Of a stretch of 64,000 bases of DNA, positions 25,996 to 35,847 are shown piece after piece. A program made the position numbers and the translations under genes. Source of the DNA: Amia ocellicauda (lineage: Eukaryota; Chordata; Actinopteri; Amiiformes; Amiidae); NCBI RefSeq assembly GCF_036373705.1, contig NC_089854.1, positions 23,724,339-23,788,338 on the forward strand, given 5' to 3'. Each line of letters begins with the position of its first letter. Within the stretch, counting starts at the first letter, position 1. Under the pieces are notes generated by a model, which had not been told where the DNA came from, searched no databases, and saw only the letters and a list, made by a program, of their open reading frames with translations.

Positions 25996-26128
25996 TTGTT
26001 AGACTTGAATATCAAAGCCCATGGAATCAGTACTTTAATAAAGAACATCCCATCTAATACAGCATTAGCATTAGCAAGTGATTTCAATGTATCTGTCTTG
26101 GTTATCAGGTTCATTGTGAAGTGTCACA

Positions 26129-29100
26129 ATGGGAATCTCAGAGATCCATGCCGGTTGGTTCTTTGTTGTTCTTCTCCTGACAGGTGAGAAAAATGCTGTC
26201 TCACAATTATCCTCTCAACATGTGATGCAAATGCCCTCTTAAAGCAGAACAGTTTCTTCCAGTTCTTTTACTGGTTTTCCAATAGCAGAGAGAGTGTTTT
26301 CGAAAATTAATGTTGTGTACAGAAATGTTTGGCTAAAGGATATCACTGAGGTGAGTGAACATTCCCCAACATTTGTTTATTTAGCCAGAGGTAACTACAC
26401 CATTATTGTCAGTCAGTCTTTTCAAAGTAACACAGTTCAGTAATAAGCAACATCTGTATCGTTACGGTCTCTAGTGTTTTGTTATATATTATACTCACCT
26501 AAAGGATTATTAGGAACACCTGTTCAATTTCTCATTAATGCAATTATCTAACCAACCAATCACATGGCAGTTGCTTCAATGCATTTAGGGATGTGGTCCT
26601 GGTCAAGACAATCTCCTGAACTCCAAACTGAATGTCTGAATGGGAAAGAAAGGTGATTTAAGCAATTTTGAGCGTGGCATGGTTGTTGGTGCCAGACGGG
26701 CCGGTCTGAGTATTTCACAATCTGCTCAGTTACTGGGATTTTCACGCACAACCATTTCTAGGGTTTACAAAGAATGTTGTGAAAAGGGAAAAACATCCAG
26801 TATGCGGCAGTCCTGTGGGCGAAAATGCCTTGTTGATGCTAGAGGTCAGAGGAGAATGGGCCGACTGATTCAAGCTGATAGAAGAGCAACTTTGACTGAA
26901 ATAACCACTCGTTACAACCGAGGTATGCAGCAAAGCATTTGTGAAGCCACAACACGTACAACCTTGAGGCGGATGGGCTACAACAGCAGAAGACCCCACC
27001 GGGTACCACTCATCTCCACTACAAATAGGAAAAAGAGGCTACAGTTTGCACAAGCTCACCAAAATTGGACAGTTGAAGACTGGAAAAATGTTGCCTGGTC
27101 TGATGAGTCTCGATTTCTGTTGAGACATTCAGATGGTAGAGTCAGAATTTGGCGTAAACAGAATGAGAACATGGATCCATCATGCCTTGTTACCACTGTG
27201 CAGGCTGGTGGTGGTGGTGTAATGGTGTGGGGGATGTTTTCTTGGCACACTTTAGGCCCCTTAGTGCCAATTGGGCATCGTTTAAATGCCACGGCCTACC
27301 TGAGCATTGTTTCTGACCATGTCCATCCCTTTATGACCACCATGTACCCATCCTCTGATGGATACTTCCAGCAGGATAATGCAGCATGTCACAAAGGTCG
27401 AATCATTTCAAATTGGTTTCTTGAACATGACAATGAGTTCACTGTACTAAACTGGCCCCCACAGTCACCAGATCTCAACCCAATAGAGCATCTTTGGGAT
27501 GTGGTGGAACGGGAGCTTCGTGCCCTGGATGTGCATCCCACAAATCTCCATCAACTGCAAGATGCTATCCTATCAATATGGGCCAACATTTCTAAAGAAT
27601 GCTTTCAGCACCTTGTTGAATCAATGCCACGTAGAATTAAGGCAGTTCTGAAGGCAAAAGGGGGTCAAACACAGTATTAGTATGGTGTTCCTAATAATCC
27701 TTTAGGTGAGTGTATAAGGAGTGATTAAGTTCTTCCAAAGGGGGCACAGGAAGTCCATCTTTATTTCTCTGTCTCCTAGCCATCGTTGAGTCCACTTCAG
27801 ATTGTCTCACACAGAGATGTTTGGCAACCAACCTGGTGAATCTTATCAATAACAGACTTGTCCAGCCAAGCGAGGACTGTAAAATTGATGTTTTTTTAAA
27901 GGAGATAGTCTTTGAAACTTTGGAAATGGTAAGTGTCAAACTGTCCACCTTTCTTTTTGTCCTACATTGGTTTCCTGCACAATATATATTTGTGTTATCA
28001 CTTTGCCACAGACTGATATAAACATAGCCTTTTCCAAGTTCCACTGTTTCCTCCTTTCAAAATTCAATACTGCTCTAGACTCTTGTGTTTGTGGTTTCAC
28101 GATCTTCTCACAATACCCATTCTTATAGCTTGCTGAACTAAATGTCCAGCTTGAATCTCAGGACATGCCTGTTCACTTTTCACTGGCTTGGTTTTCTCAT
28201 ATTTATTATATATTTTTTTGCATAAGTCTTCATTACTACATTTCTGCTTTTTTATGTTTTTTTTTCTTATAGAATACACAAACTCTGCAATTATCTAGCA
28301 TTCTGAAAATACAGATGGTAAGTATGATGCAGAATTAGTTACATATCTGTTCAGAAATGCCTTCCAATAACAATTGTGACAGAGGACCAAAAAACATTGG
28401 CCAAAATGGTTTAATAGAAGTATGCAAAAATATGTCAAGAAATAGAAAATGTTGTATAGCGTATACAAAAGGGATAGAGACAAAACAAAATACAAAGAAT
28501 ATACTGTATAGAACTGCAAAGAGATGTTAAAAGAGGGATCAGGAAGCAAAGAGGTAAATGGAGCTAAAACTAATGCAAATAGCTTTTTTCAATACTACAA
28601 CAGCAAGAGGTCAATAAAGGAGGAAGTGAAATGGGTAAAGGTTCAAAATGGAAGTATCTTAGAAAATGAACAAGATGTGGCACATTTTCTAAATGAGTAT
28701 TTCACATGGGTTTTTACAAAAGAAAAAAAACAGATAATGTGGCACAGGTTAACAATCAGTCCAGTCAAACTCTAAGAGAGATCAGGATAAATGAGGAGGA
28801 GGTACTAAAGGGACTAGCAGAATTAAAAACAAACAAATCACCTGGGCCAGATGGTATATTTCCAATAGTATTTAAAGAAATGAGGGAAATTATGTATAGG
28901 CCGCTAACTCAAATATTCCAAATGACACTTAGAACAGGGGATGTGCCAACTGACTGGAAGACAGCAAATGTCATACCAATCCACAAGAAAGGGGACAAAA
29001 CTGAGCCAGGAAATTACAGACCAATCAGTCTCACCTGCATTATTTGTAATAATTTGGAAAAATATATTAGACAGTGAATAGAGGATCATCTTAATGAAAA

Positions 29101-31979
29101 CCATATTCCTGGTGATAACATTGGTTTAGATGAGGCAGATCATGTCTCTATTAGAGTTTTTTGAACATGCAACTGCAGCTGTAGATCACATGAAAGCATA
29201 TGATATGATATACTTAGATTTTCAGAAAGCATTTGACAAGGTTTTTGTACCAAAGACTGATCTTAAAATTGGAAATTGTAGACATTCAGGGTAATGTAAG
29301 TAGATGGATTATGAAATGGTTGATGTATAGGAAACAGAGGGTGTCGATTAGAGGAGTTGCTTCTAACTGGAGTGAGGTTGTTAGTGGAGTTCCACAGGGA
29401 TCAGTACTAGGGCCTTTGCTTTTTCTAATCTATATTAATGATCTGGACTCTGGGATAGTTAGCAAACTTATCAAATTTGCAGATGATACTAAAATAGGTG
29501 GCTCAGCAGATACAATCTTGGCATCACAGGTTACTCAAAGGGACTTAGATAATATTAAGTTGTGAGCCGACACCTGGCAGATGAAATTCAATGTGGACAA
29601 GTGCAATGTATTACAGGTGACAGAAATGTCCACTATAATTACACTATGGGAGGAATAGAACTAGATGAAGTAATGCATGAGAAAGACCTAGGAGTCTATG
29701 TGGACTGGCATGTGACATCATAGTCACATGCCAGCACTGTGGCTTCTAGGTCTAACATCTTGTTCCTTATACTCCTGACATTGAGGTACAAACATTTCAG
29801 GACTTTCCTACTAGCAGTTTCCCTTGGTTTTCTTTCCTTAGCGGAACATCTCCCATTGTCAGAGCTTCCTGCCCCCTTGGTCCCTATTTTAAAAGATTCT
29901 CAATTACTCTTCACATACGCACTCCCAATGCATTAGCCCCACTTCTGTTTAGATGTAGATGTTTAGATGTTTGTACAGGTCCTATCTATCCCAGAAGAAA
30001 GACCAATGCTCCATAAGCCTAAAACCCTCTTCCCTACACCAAGATTTCAACCACATGTTACACTTTCTAATCTCAGCCTGTCTCCCTGGCCATGCACGTG
30101 GTACCGGAAGTATTTCAGAGAAAACTACAGTGGAGGTTCTGCTCTTTAGTTTTGTTGGATAATATTCAGTTGTGGGCCGACACCTGGCAGATGAAATTCA
30201 ATGCAAGGTATTACATGCAGGTAATAAAAATAACCACTATAATTACACTATGGGAGGAATAGAACTGGAACAAGTAATGCATGAGAAAGACCTAGGAGTG
30301 TATGTGGACTCTTCACTTTCCCCATCCAAACAATGTGGGGAAGCAATAAAAAAGGCAAACAAAATGTTAGGGTACATTGTCAAAAGTGTAGAATTTAAAA
30401 CAAGGGAAGTAATGTTAAGACTGCACAATGCACTAGTTAGACCTAATTTAGCAGTATATGCTAAACACCTCATGTGTGTACTCCCACAGTTGTTTAATAA
30501 AACAAAGCTTTGAGTTCATCCTCCTTCATAAATTCATCTGGATACTGTGTGCAGTTCTGGGCTCCACACTTCAAGAAAGATATCGCTGCTCTAGAGGCAG
30601 TTCAGAGGAGAGCAACCAGACTTATTCCAGGTCTGAAGGGAATGTCCTAATGAGAGACTGAGGAACTGAACCTTTTCACCCTGGAACAGAGGAGACTACG
30701 TTGGGATTTGATTCAAGTCTTCAAAATCATGAAAGGCATCGACCACATCAAACCAGAGGAGCTTTTCAATTTGGATTAAACTCCCCAGCGATGTGGTTGA
30801 AGCTGACAATTTGGGAACATTCAAAAGTAGACTGGACAGTATCCTTGGATCACTTAGTTATTGATGAACACCAAACAAGCACGATGGGTCGAATGGTCTC
30901 CTCTCGTTTGTAAACTTTCTTATGTTCTTTTCTAGTCCCTATCCCTTTAAGGAATTAATGTACGTAGAGAAAAACTGCATTTCCCAGAATACTACACTGC
31001 CTAATGGAGGAGGGGGGTGGGGCCACAAGGTATAAAGGGAAGGCAGCCACAGCGCTTGAGGTAGTTGGTGTTTGGTTGTGAATAGTTAGAAGAAGAGAAG
31101 TACTAATGGAATGAATTAAATCTTAACAATGTAATATTTTTTAAAATATATGTTAGGCTTTCTTTAATATTAAGAGTGATTACATTGTAGTCTCACATGC
31201 AAGTAGTTTAGTGGCTATTTCTCCAGTATGAAACGCTCATCTAAATTTGCAGAGCACGTTTTATATTTGTATTTCTTGTCCATATTGAAAGCCGATCCTT
31301 TGACGCTTAGCATTCATATTATTTAGTTATGTATTTAGTTAGTAAAATAATATATTCACTGTTTGAAATTACATTGTTGTCAATTTGTTCTTAGGGACAG
31401 TTGAGTTTTAAGTTTAATACATGATTCTTACACAGATCCTTTTCACGATTACATTTACTATCAAACCCGCAAGAGGAAATACTGCTTATCAATTAGCCGC
31501 TGTGAATATTGTGACACTAAGACCCTTTCTGACCGCAGGTCTGGGTTGACCCTTACCTCTCCTGGGACTCCACTTACCCCTATGATCAGATAGTGCTGCC
31601 CGTTAGCAATGTCTGGACGCCCAGTCTTTCTGTGAAAAATGCGTGAGTATGTTTAAGCCTTTAGGTTTCTTCTAGAAATATATTAAAACAATATCCCTAC
31701 CTTGCAGTATATAATTTGATAGCAGCAGCACTGCAATACTTCAACCCAGGCAACCCTTGGTGAACACTTTGTTGTCATACATGCTCACTGTTCAAGTACA
31801 ATGCACTTCGTTTGCTGTAGCTGCTATGTTTCACTGTATTTGTGCATTCAATTTGAAGGTCAGATTTTGCTCAAATTTCCTCTTTAAGACATCACACAAA
31901 TACATTATTATAGTTATATTACTACTATAGTTACAGTACTACTATTATGACTATTACTGCTACAACAACAACAATAACA

Positions 31980-32043
<64 letters not shown>

Positions 32044-34894
32044 CCTTTCAGGCTGAGAGTGGACAAACAGCCCGCATCTTCAGATTTACTGGTCTTCAGA
32101 AATGGTACCGTATCATACAAATTACTCATGTGGATCACAGTTGGCTGCGATCTCAACCTCTACTTGTATCCCTTTGCTAAAGATAAGTGTCTAATAGCCC
32201 TGGATGGCTGGAATGAGTTGCGTGAGTATCTCCTTCTCCGAACAAAATGTCTTATCCATTCTTTGCTTTTTCTGACTGGGAACTGGGAACTGGGAACTGA
32301 ACTGGTCTTCTGGACATATATCAGTACATGTGAGGGATTCAGCTTACACCCTTGCAAAAATCTCTTGTTTGTTTTAATAAGTAAGATGACAATGATAATC
32401 TGAATTATGCAGCATAGCTAAGAGGAAGACAAAAGAAATACACTTTTCTATAGTTTCGTTTTACTTTATCATCATGTTGTACGTCTTGTATTAAAAGTGA
32501 TTAAGAATACATGCTGGTATGCTTCATAGAATTATAAGTGTCTATTTACTGAACACATTGCACATTGCATAAAAACATTTGTTGGATGCTTCCAAGTAGG
32601 TTGAAAGATAACTGGGATATGAACTTTTCAATGTATTTAGCTTATTTTAATGCAATCAAATGAATATAAATATTAATGACAGCTGTCTTGTCCCTCTTGA
32701 AATGCTTCATAAAATATCAGCAGAATGTGGTGAAAGAGTGACTTTTGGGCAAATTATGCTGGCGGGTAAAAGCAGAGGAGACTGGCAAGTTGAATCCGTC
32801 ATAAAAGAAGATCTGAGAGACACAGTACTTATGGTAAGAAAAAATAAGAAAATCTCACTTAGCTGCAGTGCTTAACAATGAGACCACAGGTGCATTATTA
32901 TACATTCACCTCCTGCATGCAATCTTTAAAAGAGCAAAACTATGAAGAATGAGGAAGTATAAACATGTCCTTCCAGCAAATGAAGCTGTTTGTTTCTATT
33001 AAAAAAATGGATTGCTTAACAAATTGCAAGAATAGTGGTAATGCAAACCTTTTTCTATACCCTGTAAAGCAGTGGTTCTCAACCCTAGTCCTGCAGGACC
33101 CCCTACCCTGCTGGGCTCTCAATAATTGAACCCTTAATTTAAGTCACATTTAGCTTACATTTTACTTTTTAAATTGTGTAACTGATAAAATAACTGACTA
33201 AAATAATAAGTAATTTATACTTAACTTAAACCCCCTACTGTTTAAAATAATTAAAAGGCTCTGATTTAGGAAATTATTTGTTCAATTAAGGGTTCAATTA
33301 AGTTATTGAGAGTTCAGTTGCAATAAAAACTAGCAGGGTAGGGGCTCCTATAGGACCAGGATTGAGAAAAACTGCAATAAAGTACCAACCCTCGTTCTTG
33401 TGCAATCCCACACTGGGTGCTCTCCACTCTTGGTGAAAACCATTTGGCTGTCTCTCAATGTCCACCCGTCTGCTTCCTTCTCTCGTTGTGCTGCAGGTGT
33501 GCATGAGCTCCAAGTCCATAAACGTGCTTATGACACTCATCGTCCCGAGTTTGCTGATCATGTTGGCGGACATTATGTGCTTTTTCCTGCCGCTGGGCGG
33601 AGAAGGGGAGCGCATCTCCTTCCGAGTCACTTTGGTCCTCAGCTTTGTCATGTTCCTCCTCATTCTCTCCGGCATACTCCCTGGAAACAGGCAGTGTACT
33701 CCTCTGATACGTGAGTATACGTGCTGCCAAGGACAAGGACTCCACTCTTCAGTGGTCAATCAAGCCCCCAAATCCAAATCAATAGTTAATTCTCACTCTT
33801 TCTCTCCTAGCTGGGTTTCATACAATTGTCCTTATACAGAAAGCAAATGCATGTCTATGGAAATGCATCCATACTTACACATTTACCTCAGGAAGGCAAC
33901 GTGCTGGAGACCATTTTATCTTTCAATATAATATTGGTAATCAATCATCTGCCACACATCACCTTAATTACTTGATCTGACCTACATATTATTTAAGTAA
34001 GTTGGGACTCACACCAACCCTACATGAATCACAGTAGAAGCAAGGCAAGTGTAGGAGGTGTCAGAAACCTTCATGCGTCCATAGATATCTAGAATGACAC
34101 GTACTGTTCTCTGTTGAATTCTAGAGTACCACTTCTCTGTGTGCCTGATCTTCCTGGTAATGAGTATGATCGAGACCATGCTGGTCATGCGCTTGGCTGT
34201 TGATGGTTGTCTCATTCCATTTAGCATTGTTGGGTGCTGCAAATTCAGGCACAAACATACAAAAAACAGCAAAGCCCATCAGGAAATTGAAGGTAAACGC
34301 AAGATTTATTTGACAATCATTCCAAAGCTTTCAAAGAATCTGGGAACACCAAAGGAAATAGTATAGCTATGTCTTATATTAGGTTTGCCAGATCTCTGTA
34401 ACTATCTTGGACTTTTTGCTTTTAGATTTATACTCCATTTTTATCTATATTTCAGGAATACAATGCTATTTCTCTTTCCAGTTCCGTTTAAAATGTTGAC
34501 CCAGACCAGAGTAGAGTATGAAGCTCTCTGTGGATGCATAGCATATCAGAAAGAACAAAAACAGGCTGTTACAGAAAGCTGCCTGTGAAAAGGTTCTGCT
34601 CATGTACAGTATCAAAATATCCTTTTTTTTTTTCTTTTTCATAAAGGTATGGTTCCTGAGCTGTTACGCACTGTTACTCTGCAAGATGCTGAGGTTCGAT
34701 CGCTACAGAGGATTGTTAAGTACCTTGATGATAAGGTGGAGGAAGAACAGGACACTCAAAAGAATGAGCGCTTTGCTGACATGGTGGACAAGTGCTACCT
34801 TCTGGCTTATCTCTGCTCTTTTCTGATTTACATAATAATCATGGCGATTCTGTTTAACAAAAAACCGTGTGATATAGACCACATGGATTTTTAG
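26129..34894 (+). CDS. zacn: Cys-loop (5-HT3-like) ligand-gated ion channel, probable zinc-activated channel ZACN; 9 exons, 421 aa
   Basis: Exons read: 26129-26183, 27780-27928, 28273-28317, 31539-31642, 32052-32221, about 32721-32833, 33497-33710, 34125-34292, 34647-34894 (stop). All splice phases agree and the sum is 1266 nt. Exon 1 encodes a hydrophobic signal peptide ([18 protein letters not shown]) with a phase-1 donor. Exon 3 is exactly 45 nt, as is usual in this superfamily. Exon 5 carries the Cys-loop [15 protein letters not shown] (13 residues between cysteines). Exon 7 encodes TM1 and TM2 with GER before TM2, as in cation-selective channels; exon 8 encodes TM3 and exon 9 a charged helix and TM4. 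The protein should be a plasma-membrane pentameric channel subunit. The extracellular part resembles 5-HT3 subunits. The name zacn rests mainly on the position next to exoc7, as in human. An htr3-like paralogue is the alternative. The exon 6 acceptor (32721 or 32724) is the least certain boundary. Confidence 0.85.
26492..27712 (+). mobile_element. Intact Tc1/mariner element, DD36E type, copy 2, in zacn intron 1
   Basis: Length is 1221 bp, identical to copy 1. The left end reads TACTCACC (one change from CACTCACC) and the right end GGTGAGTG, with TA on both sides (26490-26491, 27713-27714). It sits between zacn exons 1 and 2, in sense orientation, 67 bp upstream of exon 2, and leaves both splice sites intact. 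Confidence 0.97.
26640..27680 (+). CDS. Tc1/mariner transposase, 346 aa, uninterrupted (copy 2)
   Basis: This is the same protein as at 8345-9385 with five substitutions: W46C, H174Q, P249A, H331R and V339A. D155, D246 and E283 are kept. P249A alters the QDNAPCH block next to the second catalytic aspartate, so this copy may be less active. So few differences mean the two copies descend from one recent source. It lies in a host intron and could be expressed by read-through; nothing suggests domestication. Confidence 0.95.
   Translation: MGKKGDLSNFERGMVVGARRAGLSISQSAQLLGFSRTTISRVYKECCEKGKTSSMRQSCGRKCLVDARGQRRMGRLIQADRRATLTEITTRYNRGMQQSICEATTRTTLRRMGYNSRRPHRVPLISTTNRKKRLQFAQAHQNWTVEDWKNVAWSDESRFLLRHSDGRVRIWRKQNENMDPSCLVTTVQAGGGGVMVWGMFSWHTLGPLVPIGHRLNATAYLSIVSDHVHPFMTTMYPSSDGYFQQDNAACHKGRIISNWFLEHDNEFTVLNWPPQSPDLNPIEHLWDVVERELRALDVHPTNLHQLQDAILSIWANISKECFQHLVESMPRRIKAVLKAKGGQTQY
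28385..30930 (+). mobile_element. CR1/L2-type non-LTR retrotransposon, rearranged, in zacn intron 3
   Basis: Reverse-transcriptase blocks are in sense orientation: [15 protein letters not shown] and [17 protein letters not shown] (28840-29040), [20 protein letters not shown] (29375-29440) and FADDTKIGG (29470-29500). A late domain ([20 protein letters not shown]) is at 30355-30420. The 3' end is CGTTTGTAAACTTTCTTATG TTCTT. Frames are broken throughout. 29707-30158 is not LINE sequence and is flanked by two copies of the same LINE segment. It lies between zacn exons 3 and 4. Confidence 0.88.
28524..29565 (+). pseudogene. LINE reverse transcriptase, degenerate
   Basis: The open frames 28524-28775, 28706-29077 and 29233-29565 together give the fingers-palm part of a reverse transcriptase with the FADDTK catalytic block. 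A TGA at about 29077, a frameshift near 29240 and a TGA after NIKL show it is dead. The endonuclease domain is absent, so it is 5'-truncated. Confidence 0.88.
30967..31045 (+). promoter_or_regulatory. Promoter-like module in zacn intron 3
   Basis: ACTGCATTTCCCAGAATAC (about 30974-30992) resembles the ZNF143/THAP11 site ACTACAATTCCCAGAATGC. A GC-rich stretch and TATAAA at 31031-31036 follow. It lies just past the LINE. It may be a cryptic promoter or part of an unrecognised transposon. Confidence 0.4.
31979..32041. repeat. (CTA)n/(ATA)n compound microsatellite
   Basis: Ten ACT units followed by eleven ATA units, ending about 10 bp before the acceptor of zacn exon 5, so it replaces most of the usual polypyrimidine tract; only ACACCTTTCAG remains. 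Confidence 0.95.
33070..33374. mobile_element. hAT-type MITE, copy 1, in zacn intron 6
   Basis: It begins CAGTGGTTCTCAACCCTAGT and ends with the inverse (AGGACCAGGATTGAGAAAAACTG); the inner parts of the ends also pair (CCCTACCCTGCT / TAGCAGGGTAGGGG). The flanks CTGTAAAG and CAATAAAG match at 6 of 8 positions, a decayed hAT target duplication. There is no coding capacity. Confidence 0.82.
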
Positions 34895-35020
34895 ATTGCT
34901 GTTGTCTGGTACTAAAATAAGTTTTCTTTCTCCCACCTTTACATATAGATTTAGCTACCCGATAGAGATAGAGATAGAACGACCTATACTCACTGGCCTA
35001 AATATGTAAAACCTTACCTG

Positions 35021-35026
35021 AATAAA
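35021..35026 (+). terminator. zacn polyadenylation signal
   Basis: AATAAA about 127 bp after the zacn stop codon, in CTGAATAAAGTG context. It is the first canonical signal. With the exoc7 signal at 35677 the convergent 3' ends would be about 600 bp apart. Confidence 0.65.
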
Positions 35027-35029
35027 GTG

Positions 35030-35670
35030 TTGGGCATTCATATGTCTATCAAGTAGGCTAGAATTTGTCAATTTCTTTCAGAAGAGGGTTGTCAGATACA
35101 TGGCCTGTGTGTTTGCATAGTCCCAGGAAAGCAACGTCCTGTTCTGCAGGGTGTTTCTGCCACAGTTCCTCCTCTTCGAGGTGGATTTGTCGTCCGCCAT
35201 TCATGTCTTGTGTCCTCATGAGATCCTTGAAATGCCTCTGATGGCAATGGGCTTCGTATAGTTGCTCCTGCTTGTGCATCAACAATAAAGCCCTTCTCGC
35301 AGTCTAGGACACCTGTGCTTTTCTCTGCATCTTGCATCCCACTCATAATTGTGTGGACTGTTTTTAACTACTACCAAAGATCATGTGATATGATTCCTAT
35401 GTTGTATGTGCATTGAGTAGTACATTTGTCATGTGACTTCTAGTGTATACACAATTGATATCTATATGTAGATAGAAATTAAAAGTGGTAAATACAGTAC
35501 CCTAAATTAAATCAAAGCGGGTTGAAACCCAGCACTTGAACTATAATCAAGGGATGTCATTGTTGTGTACTTTCATTTTGAATGCAAACAACTTACACTA
35601 ACTCTGCAAAGTCTACAATGTATGGACTATTTACACAGTAGAAGTAGAATGAGACAATCATGAGTTTTAA
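35030..35670. other. Intergenic between zacn and exoc7 3' ends
   Basis: The stretch separates two convergent genes. Minus-strand frames at 35058-35346 are short and unconvincing. A second AATAAA at about 35284 could be a distal zacn poly(A) signal. Confidence 0.55.
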
Positions 35671-35676
35671 TTGACA

Positions 35677-35682
35677 TTTATT
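35677..35682 (-). terminator. exoc7 polyadenylation signal
   Basis: AATAAA on the minus strand (TTTATT on plus), about 165 bp past the exoc7 stop codon. It is the first canonical signal after the stop, so the 3' UTR probably ends near 35660. Confidence 0.65.
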
Positions 35683-35847
35683 TGATTTAATCAATTCTTT
35701 CATAAACATCTCAAAATGAGAGGAACGACATATAAATACATTTTACAAACAGAGAGCTTGGCGGCAGGTGCCCAGAAGGCATTAGTGTGTCTTGCAGGAG
35801 GGGCACAGCCCTGAGTAGCTGAAGAACATCACCGATTGGGCAGTTAT

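Noticed and set aside
26742..26999. 85-codon open frame antisense to the transposase (and its twin at 9026-9283)
   Set aside because: It is a mirror frame of the conserved transposase. Both copies show it only because the sense gene is conserved.
33298..33759. 153-codon minus-strand frame over zacn exon 7
   Set aside because: It is antisense to the conserved TM1-TM2 exon and has no resemblance of its own.
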